This document shows, one piece after another, positions 1-10,921 of a DNA stretch of 64,000 nt. Position 1 is the first letter of the stretch, and every line of letters begins with the position of its first letter. The translations under genes and the position numbers were made by a program. Where the stretch lies: assembly GCA_033964015.1 (NCBI GenBank), contig CM066912.1, positions 11,939,399-12,003,398 on the forward strand, written 5' to 3'. This DNA comes from Scolanthus callimorphus (taxonomy: Eukaryota > Cnidaria > Anthozoa > Actiniaria > Edwardsiidae). Below the pieces are notes generated by a model, which saw only the letters and a list, made by a program, of their open reading frames with translations, searched no databases and had not been told where the DNA came from.

Positions 1-1070
1 CCATGAGCCTTAGACAAATCACCACACCTATTTTTGTCACGTGGGAGCAAAATATGACGTCACAATGACGTCATTCTCAATGTTTTATCAATTTTTAAGT
101 AATTTTAATTAACTTCCAAAAACTTAGTGGATAATACTCTAAAAGCCAACTAATTAACATCAAGATAATGTAAATGTAATAATTTGTGACATTAACACAT
201 AAATTTTATTAAACTTGCGTCATAATGACGACTTTTGAAAATATTGTCCGCCATCTTGGATCCGCCATCTTGGATCCGCCATCTTGGATTTCATTTAATT
301 TCCATTTGACTCTTCAGATAAATACTCAATGAGAAAAAAATGGTCAAAATGTACAAAATACTCATCAAAGAAGTGTTTGACATTCAAAAAGTTGAATTAA
401 AAGGAAACGTGTGAATCCCAGAGCTAGTTTTAGACCATATGTTAAAATGAACAAAATCCCCCTACCCCTCCCCCCCAAAGATTTTGTGTCAAAAATTAAT
501 TAGCCTGTACATAAATTACTAAGGTGTACAAGCTCCGATAGTCATAAATTGGGCAATCTGTCCAACATTAAGCTTGAAATATGAAAAATTCACGTTTTTT
601 CGAGTTTTGCAAAACATGCATGTCAAAAAGTGGTTGCCATGGAAACTGGGTCGTTGACACTGACATGTCATTGACACCAAAATGTCCCTGGATAAATTTT
701 AGGAAAAGTCACGAAGTTTCACCATCATAGCTGCAGTGGTTTTAGAGTAATCAGGATTTTACTGGAGGGGGGGCTCGAAAAGCCCCCCCCCCAGTCTGGA
801 TAGGGTTAAAGCCGATACTTTTAGTGTAGTGAATATACTTTCATCCAGGAAGACTTGGCAAGGGCTTGGCAAGCCTGTCGAACTTACGAGCGACATCACT
901 GCTTTTAATAAAGAGCTGATCAGCCCACATGCGAAGCTTATCATTTTCGAAAGTTTATCGAGAGTTTACGCTCCTCTCTCGACATAGATATTCTGCCACT
1001 TTATTTACCTCAATTGAAGAGTAAGGTGCTAAATGGTGCCTCGTTTCGCTCAAAATTTAGCTGTCTCAAC
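1..1070. other. Non-coding, no gene seen
   Basis: AT-rich sequence with the three 14-bp repeats at 247-288, several TGACGTCA-like words near 55-75, and a GGGGGGGCTCGAAAAGCCCC palindrome at about 765-792. The minus frame 759-944 has no support. Confidence 0.7.
247..288 (+). repeat. Three 14-bp tandem repeats
   Basis: TCCGCCATCTTGGA three times without mismatch. Confidence 0.95.
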
Positions 1071-1115
1071 AACGACAACAACAACAACAATCTTTATTTG
1101 TACTTGAAGCTTAAA
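1071..1115 (-). repeat. Retroelement 3' tail: AATAAAGATTG(TTG)n
   Basis: On the minus strand AAATAAAGATTGTTGTTGTT. No coding part was found beside it. Confidence 0.5.
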
Positions 1116-1184
1116 TTATTTGGGATAGTTTGCCTGAGGAAATTATATGAAGGGCATGAAGTCGAACATCAAATTTATAGGCTG

Positions 1185-1469
1185 CATATGAAGAAAATTT
1201 CACCAAAAACTGTCGTTTTGCCGACGTTCCAAAACTTCCTTATTAGGAAATTCCCCCTTACCTTATTTGGAAGGTCTGTAAGTACTTTGGCCTCATATCT
1301 TAGCGAAAAAAACAGGAAAATTTACCAAAACTTGCAGATACTCGAGAAACTTCGTTCTTTTGGTCGCCATTTTGATTTTGTCCCCCACCGAGGGGCCTGA
1401 AACGCGATTTGAACACCACAGGCAGCCCGCGCGGATTTGCCATAAAAACGACAGCACTTTCTTGATATG
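1185..1469 (-). mobile_element. MITE, CATATCAAGAAA family
   Basis: Termini CATATGAAGAAA and TTTCTTGATATG. The same 285-300 bp unit lies at 46953-47254 on the other strand. The internal block ACTTCCTTATTAGGAAATT and the conserved end ACCACAGGCAGCCCG are also found, diverged, in the ATATCAAGATAG family. ORFs over it are repeat translations. Confidence 0.75.
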
Positions 1470-1742
1470 TGCATTCGATGGAAGACTAAGCCTATTTTGA
1501 AATAGATAGTAAGCATCCAATCAGATTACAAGATTCGTAAAAGTAGTTCGCATACTCGAATTGATTTGACCAAGTGTTTTAACCAGCAAGTATGAGTTAT
1601 CTTTCAATTTTTTGCTCTCCAGTACAACCCTGGAGGCGAATTTTTAAAATAGAGGAGCTTACTCGTGCGGTTAAAAATATTCTGCTCGTTTGAGTGCCAG
1701 ATAGATACAAACCACAGGAACCCCGCATTAGCGGAAAAATGT

Positions 1743-2015
1743 ATATCAAGATAGCAGTGTCGCCTTTCTAGAGATTGACCGGGCTTCCTGTGGTATCTTG
1801 CCTACCCTTTGTCAGGCTTTCGACCGTGAACACGAGAGTGCAAAATGCACATAGCATCTTTCCTCGAGTATATTTGAGTTCTGGTTGAGTTTTACGCTTT
1901 CTAAGCCAATAGAAATAGTGCAAAACCTACTGGGATTCCAAATATGGTATGCAAATATTTCCTTATAAGGAAGTTGGAGAATGTCGACACTTTTTCAAGG
2001 GAACTATCTTGATAT
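1743..2015 (-). mobile_element. MITE, ATATCAAGATAG family, copy 1
   Basis: Perfect 12-bp TIRs at 1743-1754 and 2004-2015. Related copies lie at 16369-16594 and 46551-46812. Confidence 0.8.
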
Positions 2016-2365
2016 GTATATTGCCTTTACATTTCCAATGGAGCAAAGGCAAAAGCTAGGGCCATTTTCCTATTTCGGTCCTGCCGAGAAAAACAAATCG
2101 CAGCGACTCTCTGTTTGATTTCGCGCTGCTAGAGTTGTTTCCAAGATACCGCGAAACACGCTTTAGCATATCAGACTTCTGTTACGCTCTATAACTCCAT
2201 TGTTCTCTTTTGTATTGTATGAGCTATTACTCTTTGACTATTGACACTTTGTTTGACGAGATTATGGAAACAACTCTAGCACGCGAGAACACGCGACGTA
2301 ATGCCGAATCACACTTCAAGAACCGAATTTGCACGGAGGACTGGGAATATTAGGGATCAAGATAG
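2016..2365. other. Non-coding, small inverted repeat
   Basis: GCTAGAGTTGTTTCCAA near 2126 and GGAAACAACTCTAGC near 2268 are inverted copies, perhaps a worn foldback. No gene seen. Confidence 0.6.
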
Positions 2366-2611
2366 CCTGCTAACAGGCGTTGGTTGGCTTTCTTTAGGTT
2401 GTTGTACGGCGAGAAACAAGCGAGCATCCCGACGCGGGCGCCATCTTGAACGGGTCAAAACTTCGGTCTGGGCGAGTGACAAAAACCCCTCGCTTTGTCA
2501 CTCGCCCCAGACCAACTTTTTGACCCGTTCAAGATAGCGCCCGCGTCGGGATTCGCGCTCGTTTCTCGCCGAAAAGCGACCTAAAAAAGCCAACCAACGC
2601 CTGCTAGCAGG
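2366..2611. mobile_element. Foldback MITE with CCTGCTAGCAGG end
   Basis: Arms of about 120 bp (CCTGCTAACAGGCGTTGGTT and its complement ending at 2611) separated by about 10 bases. The end sequence resembles GCCTCTGCTAGCAGGGAA at 57738-57755 and its reverse at 63495-63512. Confidence 0.8.
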
Positions 2612-2705
2612 TTAGGATGAATAGGAAACTTATGACTGAGTCGCTTCTTGGAATAGCGTTTTGCAAACGTTTTGGAAATCATCACTTTGTCAAGAAAACA
2701 ATATA

Positions 2706-2880
2706 CCTCCTCGGCTTGGGAGTAATGTTTACCCATTTCAGATCACGTGGCATTCCCATGAGTATGCCTCCTACGCACCGAAGGATATATGAATATGGAA
2801 GCATCCCAAACAAAGAAAGATTATTCAAATGAGTGGCACGTGATCTGAAATGGGAAAACATTACGCCCAAGCCGAGGAGG
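2706..2880. mobile_element. Palindromic MITE, CCTCCTCGGCTTGGG family
   Basis: Inverted arms CCTCCTCGGCTTGGG..TTTCAGATCACGTG. A partial copy lies at about 7640-7765 and shares TTCATATATCCTTCGGTGCG. Confidence 0.8.
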
Positions 2881-2884
2881 TCTC

Positions 2885-3106
2885 CATTCTCGAACCCAGG
2901 GCTCCCCGGCTCGTTTCCTCGCGGGGGACGCTCTGGAGACAGCCACTGACGCATGCGCGAGATTTTAATACAGAACCGAAGAGAGAAAGACCTTTTAGCG
3001 CATGCTCCAACGTTCAAAATCAGCCAATCAGCGAAGGCTCTCAAATGGATGTCCCCAGAGCCTCCCCTGCGAGGTGACGGGCCCGGGAGCTCTGGGTACG
3101 AGAATG
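2885..3106. mobile_element. MULE-like MITE, CATTCTCGTACCCAGAGC family, copy 1
   Basis: Long inverted ends of about 60-100 bp starting CATTCTCGAACCCAG and ending TCTGGGTACGAGAATG. The same family is at 11579-11802 and 12870-13341. Flanks do not form a clear duplication here. Confidence 0.75.
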
Positions 3107-3707
3107 AGGACGTCTATTATTTTACTATGCGCGCTTCTGGGTCGCATTTTGCGATGAATTCATACAATACAAACCGAAAATTCTGCGAAGCGATTTCATT
3201 TCTCCTTTGCTTCATGTCGCATTATTTACTTCACTGTAAATCAACTGAACAAACTAATTTCTGGAGATTAAAATCAGTCGAAACTGCAAATTGTAACGCC
3301 CTTCAAAGACTAATCCCTGTCGTTTCCACGTCAAGACTCGCTTAAATACACACTGTTAGTACTGCCTTTTATATTGTGTTTTATTTAGATCGGATTATTT
3401 CGCTCATTTTCATCTGAATTGGACAACATTGAAAGCAGCAGTGGTCTTGAGTACGTCATATACACGTTTAGCATAATTACTCAAGCGATTCCGCGCGCTG
3501 ATTGGTCGAGACATTGGGAATACTATAGGTAAATCCATCAGGTAATGGATTTTCTTTGAATCACATACCGAACATTTTTAGAAAATAAGTCGAAGTTTAA
3601 GGGAATTGACAGTGGATTTCGTGCGCTTGAAATGAAAGCCGAATGCGAAGCGATGGAATTTTCTGAATCTCAAATGTTAGAAATAGCCCACGCGAAAGAA
3701 CGAAACT
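3107..3707. other. Non-coding, no gene seen
   Basis: A 130-codon plus frame (2953-3345) runs out of the MITE into this region and has no recognisable domain. TATAGGTAAATCCAT near 3526 recurs near 5310. Confidence 0.6.
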
Positions 3708-4237
3708 CCCCTTAATTAGGGCTTTGCTGCAATAACGAATATTTAAAACAAGAACTTACAATAGATAAATGTGTAGATGAGAGAAAATTCATTCAGTTCA
3801 GTGTCACAAGTCTAAAGTAAGCTTAAGTAGTTTAATTGAACACACTGAAGCCAATATTAAAATGAAAGCGATCGAGTCTTCAAATGATTTGAATGAGCAA
3901 AATTATCTTAGTGATCGAACATTTTTAACTTTTAACGCTTACTTGTTTGATTTCTTGTTCCCTTACGGCTTTCCCCTTAATTAGGGCTTTGCTGCAATAA
4001 CGAATCTTTAAAACAAGAAATTACAATAGATAAATGTTTAGATGAGAGAAAATTCATTCAGTTCAGTGTCACAAGTCTAAAGTAAGCTAAAGTAGTTTAA
4101 TTGAACACACTGAAGCCAATATTAAAATGAAAGCGATCGAGTCTTCAAATGATTTGAATGAGCAAAATTATCTTAGTGATCGAACATTTTTAACTTTTAA
4201 CGCTTACTTGTTTGATTTCTTGTTCCCTTACGGCTTT
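3708..4237 (+). repeat. 265-bp tandem direct duplication
   Basis: CCCCTTAATTAGGGCTTTGC starts at 3708 and again at 3973; both units run to CCTTACGGCTTTC with few differences. It appears recent. Confidence 0.9.
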
Positions 4238-4430
4238 CTATCTAAAACTTTGGAGGATCCAGAGAGATTTTGTTTCCAAAACTTGTTGTGTTGACTAGAC
4301 GAGAGTTTGATGAAGTCTTTTGTGGAGGCGCGTGTGCCACGTTTCACTTCAAAAGCGCGCGAAAAACTGTGATATGAAAATTGAGATAAATACATTTCTC
4401 CTGCTTTTATCATAACTCACTTCCTCAGGT
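4238..4430. repeat. Dispersed repeat, copy 1 of 2
   Basis: AACTTTGGAGGATCCAGAGA to TACATTTCTCCTGCTTTTAT matches 5569-5745 in the same direction, with about 20 bases of indels. Confidence 0.8.
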
Positions 4431-5104
4431 ATATTAAGGCATGGGTGTTTTTCAAAAAAATGCGAAAAATACTGAAAAGAATTCTCTAGGGTAGATAAAA
4501 TATCTTCTGTATAATGTTTTTTGTTAAGGTTGATACACCCGGTGAGATGTTTCATTTGATGTATTTGGTTACCATGTCAACGGGTTGCGTGACTTGTAAG
4601 AGCGTGACAAAGGCACAATTTTCTTTCAGTCCTCTGCATTCGATGGGGGTCATACCAATGGTTTCCCAATGAGTCTTATTATGACCAGTGTCGGGCGTAT
4701 ATTACCATTCCAACGAGGATGGGTGTCCAAGTTATCCACATTTTAAGAAAAGGAGAGGTATCATATTACATCATCACAAATAAGGCTATTCTAAAAAACA
4801 TTTCCAGCCATCCTCGTTGGATCAATAATCTACACTATATAACAAACACTATAATGCACTCTGGGGAACGATTTCGCTTTTCCCCATTGAATGCAGAGGC
4901 CATTTTCCTAGAAATTAAATTTAAGGTCAGAGGTCATGCATTTGTTGCCATAGAAACCAACATTGGTGAAAATGATTGAGAATGATCAAAGGTATTCAAA
5001 TGTAGATTGTTTGGATCCCTCAGAGGCATTGGTTTTGAGATGGACCACCCCCCTCAGTTTTACGTCCGCCATTTTGGATGGGGCTTCCGCCCAGGCCTTA
5101 ACTT
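4431..5104. other. Non-coding, no gene seen
   Basis: Two related TCCAACGAGGATGG / CCATCCTCGTTGGA words (about 4710 and 4807) form a loose inverted pair, and TGCATTCGATGGGG (about 4636) pairs with CCCCATTGAATGCA (about 4883). Confidence 0.5.
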
Positions 5105-5205
5105 ACCTGAGTCTATCAAAAATTATAAAACAAATTTAATTTGTGTATGTGCTATCTGATTAATAGTCCGGGAATGCTGTACTAACTAAAAAACACGTCA
5201 ATTTT
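5105..5205. repeat. Direct repeat of about 100 bp, copy 1 of 2
   Basis: CTATCAAAAATTATAAAAC to the CTAACTAAAAAACACGTC end; repeated at 5743-5840. Its copy directly follows the copy of the 4238 repeat, so a larger unit was rearranged here. Confidence 0.8.
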
Positions 5206-5568
5206 TAACTTTACATGACCGGGGGTCCTGTGTAATTGGGGTATTCCACAAAAAATACCTCGCCTTTTTAGCCAGCGCGCGCGGTAGAATAGAGGTATGT
5301 GATTCTATAGGTAAATCCATTGCCTGACGAGGGAATTCCACGCTAAATTTCACTTCTTTATTCTATCTTCTATCTTCTTTATTCTTGGTAAATACCGCAG
5401 CTCCTGTAGTGTTTTTCGTTTTGCATGTGTTTTCCACCTCTAACATTTGACACAACTTTTCATCGATAACATAACTTTCATCGAACGAGCCAACAGCTTC
5501 TCGTTGAAATTATCTTGTAAAGTAAATATCTGGACATTGCCTTGCATACCCAGGGTAGAAATACCCGA

Positions 5569-5840
5569 AACTTTGGAGGAACCAGAGAGATTTTGTTTCC
5601 AAAACTTGTTGTGTTGACCACACGAGAGTTTGAGCGTTTTGTGTTTTGTCGAGGCGCGTGTGTCCACGTTTCACAAAGCGCGCGAAAAACTGTCATACGA
5701 AAAATGGAGATAAATACATTTCCCCTGCTTTTATCGTAACTACCTTCTATCAAAAACTATAAAACAATTTTGATTTTTGTATGTGCTATCTGATTAATAG
5801 TCCGGGAATGCTGTACTAACTAAAAAACTCGTCGATTTTA
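5569..5840. repeat. Second copies of the 4238 and 5105 repeats, adjacent
   Basis: 5569-5745 matches 4238-4430 and 5743-5840 matches 5105-5205. The two modules are contiguous here and about 680 bp apart in the other location. Confidence 0.8.
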
Positions 5841-6328
5841 AACGACTTCGTCTCGGTGACTATTCGCCGATATTTACGTCTAATTGTTAATTATTGAATC
5901 TTTTTGCAGCGTTTATTGACTGAATTTACAGCTGTTATAGTAAGGCTAGACTGCATGCAAGTCGGGTGGGGAGGGGTGGGGGACTCTTATGTTTTGGGAG
6001 CGGGGGTGCTCGTCGGGAACTTTCGATCTTTCCCCTAAAAGGTACCACAATGGTCTTACACCAGAGACGCGCAAACTTTGCGGCGCTTATTCGAATAAAT
6101 AGGGTACAGTTAGTACAGTATGAACAGACCGAACGACTGACTGACAGGAAATTACGCTGGTTAAGAGCAAAGTTAAAAGTCGGATATTGATTAAACCATT
6201 GTTGCTTGGTTTGCTAGAACGGTACCACAGGCCTGAATTTAACCGCTAAAAGGTACGACTAACACCCTCGCCCCAAAAATAAGGGATCCCCCGGCCACTC
6301 CTGGATACAAATACATATATTTCAGAAG
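5841..6328. other. Non-coding, no gene seen
   Basis: GGTACCAC words near 6041 and 6211 and a short G-rich tract. The 74-codon frame at 5966 is unsupported. Confidence 0.6.
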
Positions 6329-6677
6329 GCCCAGGGAGGTACTCGGATAAAAAATGACGGGGGGTCCGACGGAGCTCCAAATTTCATACCCAAAAAAATA
6401 CCTGAGCCATAAATTTTATACCCAAAAAAATAACTGCTCCCAAAATTTGATACCCCAAAAATACCCAACCTTGTTTAGCCTAAAAAGGCTATATATAATA
6501 CCAGCATTGTCTTTTTTTTTCTTGTCTTTCATCACCTGTGGTGGCATGCCCGTCCCATTTTGTTTCCTGGCCTGTCAGAAGTTTCAACCCCAAAAAAATA
6601 TTTTGACTACAAATTTCATACCCAAAACAATACGTCGGACTCCCCCTGTCATTTTATATCCGAGTACCACCCTGGGC
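6329..6677. mobile_element. TIR element, GCCCAGGG.GGTACTCGG family
   Basis: Ends GCCCAGGGAGGTACTCGG and the complement of GCCCAGGGTGGTACTCGG. The interior has degenerate repeats of ATTTCATACCCAAAAAAATA. Relatives begin at 31372 and 39657. Confidence 0.75.
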
Positions 6678-7059
6678 TATATACGCTTTATTAAAAAAAC
6701 GTTGCTTTGGGAATGTGTCTTGGGTTGCTAATGATGGAGCATGACATTGTCAGGATTGCTAACATTCATCGAGTGAAATGTTTTAGTATGGAATTTGGTC
6801 TGATACACTGGTCATGTGGCCAGTCACGTGACATTTTCACTTTTCAGGCATTAAAAATTTCTCCGGTGGAGAATTTCACTCCTTTTGGAAAAGTGAATGG
6901 CTGATAACATTTCTCTCTTTGGGTTGTATATAGTGTCGTCTTAACCGGTGGAATAAGGATGCTGCTTTAAGGTGCTTTAAGGGGCTGATATGTTGATTAG
7001 GTCACGTGACCTGATTGAGATCATTATATCTCGTTAACGGTAAATGATAGCTCAGCAGC
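6678..7059. other. Non-coding, no gene seen
   Basis: GTCACGTGAC words at about 6823 and 7000; nothing else. Confidence 0.6.
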
Positions 7060-7100
7060 CAAGACAGTAGATAGATAGATAGATGGTTTATTAATAAATA
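7060..7100 (-). repeat. Retroelement 3' tail: AATAAACC(ATCT)n
   Basis: On the minus strand TTAATAAACCATCTATCTAT. It is one of several AATAAA-plus-microsatellite tails in this window. Confidence 0.55.
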
Positions 7101-7121
7101 CATAACAACTCGAAGGTTGAA

Positions 7122-7494
7122 TATACCTTTTTCCAAAATGGCCGCCGCAAATTCACGTCTTAAAATTAAGCTGACTGAAAATCAGACACTGACACTAGAA
7201 AGAGCATAATCACATTAGTAATCCTTCAAATTTTCGTTATGCCAAATGCCATGTCGGCTGAGAGTCTGAAAATTGAAATTTTTACAGAGATTTGTATGAC
7301 TGGGGGTATGACGCATACCCCAGTCATACAAACATCTGTAAATTTTCAACTTTCGTTTTCTTGGAAGATATTGGATATAATGCAGCGAAAGTTTGTAGTT
7401 TTACTAAAGTGATGATGTGTGTTCTAGTGCTGATGTTCATTTTCAACAAAAGTCGATTTTAATTTTTTTTGGCCATTTTGTAAAAAGGTCTATT
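7122..7494. mobile_element. Palindromic MITE, ACCTTTTTCC..GGCCGCCG family, copy 1
   Basis: Ends TACCTTTTTCCAAAATGGCC and the complement. The centre pairs as TTTGTATGACTGGGGGTATG with its complement. Inverted relative of 31575-31968. Confidence 0.8.
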
Positions 7495-7639
7495 GCGTAA
7501 ATATTTACAGAACATATAAAATGACATAGTTTAAAATCTAATGTAAATATAAAATAACGATGTTTCTACTGCCGAGGCCTTTCCATTTCCACCGAAGTTT
7601 GTATTGTTAGATGTTTATCCATCACCGGAACAGCAATGA

Positions 7640-7765
7640 GTATTATCTCTTTGTTTTGAATGCTTCCATATTCATATATCCTTCGGTGCGTAGCAGAAAA
7701 AGAAAGAAAGAATACTCATGGGAATGCCACGTGATATGAAATGGGACAACATTACGCCCAAGAGC
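7640..7765. mobile_element. Partial MITE, CCTCCTCGGCTTGGG family
   Basis: Matches the centre and right arm of 2706-2880 (ATATCCTTCGGTGCGTAG and ATGGGACAACATTACGCCCA), with a purine-rich insertion near 7695. Confidence 0.7.
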
Positions 7766-8425
7766 CAACGAGCATGATACAATTAATAATAAAGCGTCTT
7801 TTGATTAGATATAATTATGTACATTACAGATGCATTCTAAGCGCCTTTGTCAAGTACAAAATGAACGATGGAGCACACGTATTGGGCACGTCACGCGATT
7901 AAAACTAGCAGATAAAAACGCCCGCCCGACGTGGCGTGACAAGGCTCAATTTACAGCGGTGGTATGGACCCTAAGAATTCCACAGCAAGTCTAAAAATAA
8001 CAAACTTACCTATACTTATGAACTAAAACTATAAACAAACGATCCCCCTGTTGAGTTCTAACGGAGTCTCAACGAGTTTTAGATCGATCCCGTTCGCTTA
8101 TGATTAATCACAAAACAATGGAGGGCCGTTTTTGTCAGTGGAATTTCAAAATGTCCCAGCTATAAACACAAACTCGAATACATTTCAATAAATTATTCAG
8201 CTTTTCCTGACGAAAAAAGGCAGGCAGAACAATAAATGCGGGATCGGAGAGGCACTATGTAGACAACAATGAATGGTTCCAGCTATGGAAGCGCATGCTT
8301 CCTTCCTTCTTTAAAAATGCCTTTGGAATGTAGCACTCTATTCGTGAATGTTATTGCATCATAACCGACATGCAGCGCGCGCATTCATTTTAGCAAATTC
8401 CACCTTCATGTACTGTAATTTAAAT
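7766..8425. other. Region below the forkhead gene stop
   Basis: Presumed 3' UTR and downstream sequence of the minus-strand forkhead gene. No clear AATAAA on that strand close to the stop and no repeat recognised. Confidence 0.5.
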
Positions 8426-9886
8426 TTAAGTACATGCAAATACATTTTGTGATTGTTGTGGATGTTGTTTGTCAGTCCTGTAGTTCCTCCCTCTGGCTCG
8501 GTATTGTTCGTATTGACTATGCTTGTACACAAGTGTCGATTGGTTCGAACCCTCAGGGACCACAATTTGCTGGTGCTGAGCCGGTAGCACCGACTTGGAA
8601 AGGGGCACAGCCGAATGACCGTCGCTTGTTGCTGAACTATTGCTCATTGATCCAACTCTTGCACTCAACCTTGCGTCCGGGAAATGACGGCAAACAGATG
8701 ACTGAGGCCTATCTCCAGCACCCAAAATATGGCTGGAATATGGCACCATCTTATTCTGAGACTCAGCCAAAGAAGGCCCACATTGTGCTTCCATGAAGCG
8801 ATTCCCTAGACAGGGCGGATATTGAATCCTGGTCGCAACGCTTTCTTGACCAATACACGAAACCGACTCGTTCGTGTGGCTAAGGTTGGAAGTGCATGTA
8901 ACCTTAGGGACCATACTATGCTGGTACTGAGTTGGTAGCACCGACTTGTCAAGGGACACAGCTGAATCATGACCGTCGCTTGTGGCTGAACTATTGCTCA
9001 TTGATCGAACTCTTGGACTCAGCCTTGCATCCGGGAGATGACGGTAAACAGATGACGGAGGGCTATCTCCGGGACCCATAATGTGGCTGGAATATGGCAC
9101 CATATTGCTCTGGGTTCCAGCCAAAGAAGGCCAACTTTTTGCTGGCACAAAGCGATTTCCCAGAAGGGGCGAATATTGACTCTTGGTCGGTACGCTCCCT
9201 TGGTCAACAAACGAAACCGACTCGTTCATAGGGCATGTAGCCCTAGGGGCCCCAATATACTGGTACTGAGTCGGTAGCACCATATTGTAAAGGGACACAA
9301 CTGAAGGCCCGTCCCTTGTGGCTGAAATATTGCTCATTGGAGCAACTGCTGGATTCACCATTGCGTCTGGATTGTGGCGGTACACAAATGATGGGGGCTC
9401 ATCTGGAGGACCCATAATATGCTTGCTCTTGGAGGTATGTGGCACCATATGCGTCTGGATCTCAGGCGTACTTTGTGCTGAACTGACGCGCTTGCAAAGA
9501 AGTGAAGTGGGTTGAATCTTGGTCGCAACTCTTCCTTCGTCTGTAAGTGAAAATGACTCGTTCACCGGTGCCGCAAAGGGTCGGAAAGCACTAAAGCTCC
9601 GAGCATTCATCCTGGGCACCAATGGTGGAGCCCCAGTATTGACTCCCTCGCTGTAATGGTAGAAGGGGCCAATGGGGACTTTTTGGCCCTGGTAGAATAC
9701 CAGGCCCGAACCTGTTTCGGGTACCAAATATGGTTGGTACACCGATGTCGGAGGGCGATATGCGTGACTTGTAATCTGACTAACATGCTCCGTATGTTGC
9801 ATTGTTGTCCAGAAGCCTCGGCGTCCGTCCTGGTGTAGAACACGCACGAATTTCTTTCTCCGAGACAAGGTGTGGCGAATGGCTGC
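8426..9886 (-). CDS. FOXO-like forkhead protein, last exon (end of forkhead domain plus repeat-rich tail)
   Basis: Last exon of a forkhead-type transcription factor, 486 codons plus TAA at 8426-8428. The acceptor is a polypyrimidine/CATTTCAG junction just above 9886. The exon opens in phase 0 with AAIRHTLSRRKKFVRV and then G.W, which is helix 3 and the first wing of a forkhead domain and follows directly on the exon at 10922-11170. The expected N-S of the recognition helix (family pattern WKNSIRHNLS) reads A-A, so a DNA-contacting Asn is lost. The rest is low-complexity Ser/Pro/Tyr-rich sequence built of three tandem degenerate repeats of about 115 residues (DNA about 9226-9565, 8876-9225, 8560-8875). 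Each repeat carries NESVS-, MVPYSSHI- and SMSNSSATSDG-like blocks. Such tails normally act in transactivation; that role is inferred. No AKT-type motif was recognised. The reading frame is intact over 1.46 kb. Confidence 0.8.
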   Translation of the reverse strand, partial: AAIRHTLSRRKKFVRVLHQDGRRGFWTTMQHTEHVSQITSHAYRPPTSVYQPYLVPETGSGLVFYQGQKVPIGPFYHYSEGVNTGAPPLVPRMNARSFSAFRPFAAPVNESFSLTDEGRVATKIQPTSLLCKRVSSAQSTPEIQTHMVPHTSKSKHIMGPPDEPPSFVYRHNPDAMVNPAVAPMSNISATRDGPSVVSLYNMVLPTQYQYIGAPRATCPMNESVSFVDQGSVPTKSQYSPLLGNRFVPAKSWPSLAGTQSNMVPYSSHIMGPGDSPPSSVYRHLPDARLSPRVRSMSNSSATSDGHDSAVSLDKSVLPTQYQHSMVPKVTCTSNLSHTNESVSCIGQESVATRIQYPPCLGNRFMEAQCGPSLAESQNKMVPYSSHILGAGDRPQSSVCRHFPDARLSARVGSMSNSSATSDGHSAVPLSKSVLPAQHQQIVVPEGSNQSTLVYKHSQYEQYRARGRNYRTDKQHPQQSQNVFACT

Positions 9887-10921
9887 CTGAAATGAAGGAA
9901 CATTCGAACTGAGTAAGTTGCATTCATAAAGGAAGGACAGGAAGGCTTGCGCCTCCTATTTCGGTTGGTTCTGCAGTTAAAAAGCTGTTTTTTTTCCATA
10001 TCAATAAATTTCCTTGTAAAACGTGTCGCTTTTCTCCACTTACGTATATTATGTACATACTATATTTGGAAATCTAAACTTTTTTTCTCTTTCTATTGAC
10101 TTAGAAGGTCGCAAAGTCCCCCAGAACTAACCGACATTCGAGAAATGATGTTGTTCGTCTTTTCGACTATTTCGCGGTCGAGAGCTTCGGGAAACAAGAG
10201 ACGCAAGAAACCACAAGAAGCCCACACATAATCACCAGAAAAGCGACACCGTTTTCTTAGATAGATAGCTTTATTAAAATTTCCTTGGCAGCCAGAAAGC
10301 TGAATACCGGAAAATTTACAATAATACATAAAATATACAAATAAATAAAATACTATATACAAGAATGATAATAAAAGGTTTAAAAACTAGTTAATTACAA
10401 TAAAAATTGTAATAAATAATCTTTCGAGCAACATTAATTTTGACAATATTGTTTTTTGGGCAATTTTTCGGCAACTTCTTTAACTTTCAGCAGATATATA
10501 TTTTTTTAAAAATTGGGACACATCGGGCTCTCTCAGAGATAACGAGATGCAAGCAATAAATATTACTTCTCGCATGCTTTGTTGCGCATTCGGATGAATC
10601 ATAGAAAGCGTCTGTGATTGGCTATGTCACTGTCAATCAACTGACCAATCAGCTGCTAACCTAATAACTTGGACACTGCAATGACGTGCAGTGAAGAAAC
10701 ACGGAATGACGTAATAAAGTGGTCAAAGTGTTGTGGACTCACGAGGCCGAGTTACCGCCTTGAAGAAGGACTGGATAAAGATTACGAAACGTTGGCTCTT
10801 TCTATTTATTATTTAGCGCGGGCTGATGAACGCGTTGCGTGGTATAAACTTTCATGTACCAATGGCCGAGAGGCAATCAGAATTCGGGAACGCGCGCTTC
10901 GTGGTATAAATGGAAACATAC
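9887..10921 (-). other. Intron of the forkhead gene, with repeat insertions
   Basis: A 1,035-bp GT..AG intron. It holds a diverged end of the ATATCAAGA-type MITE superfamily at about 10200-10266 (ACCACAAGAAGCCC followed by AAAAGCGACACCG) and directly beside it an AATAAAGCTATCTATCT tail (minus strand, about 10257-10285) typical of a retroelement 3' end. A GAAGAAGG..CGAAACGT block at about 10763-10795 resembles other CGAAACGT motifs in the window. The open frame at 10669-10935 has no recognisable protein. Confidence 0.6.

Noticed and set aside
2682..3345. Overlapping ORFs of 75-130 codons
   Set aside because: Translations of two palindromic MITEs.
8540..8570. GGTTCGAACC word suggesting a tRNA T-arm
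   Set aside because: Lies in the forkhead coding exon and no cloverleaf can be drawn around it.
8434..9515. Plus-strand ORFs opposite the forkhead exon
   Set aside because: Antisense shadows; the minus frame has domain, splice site and repeat support.
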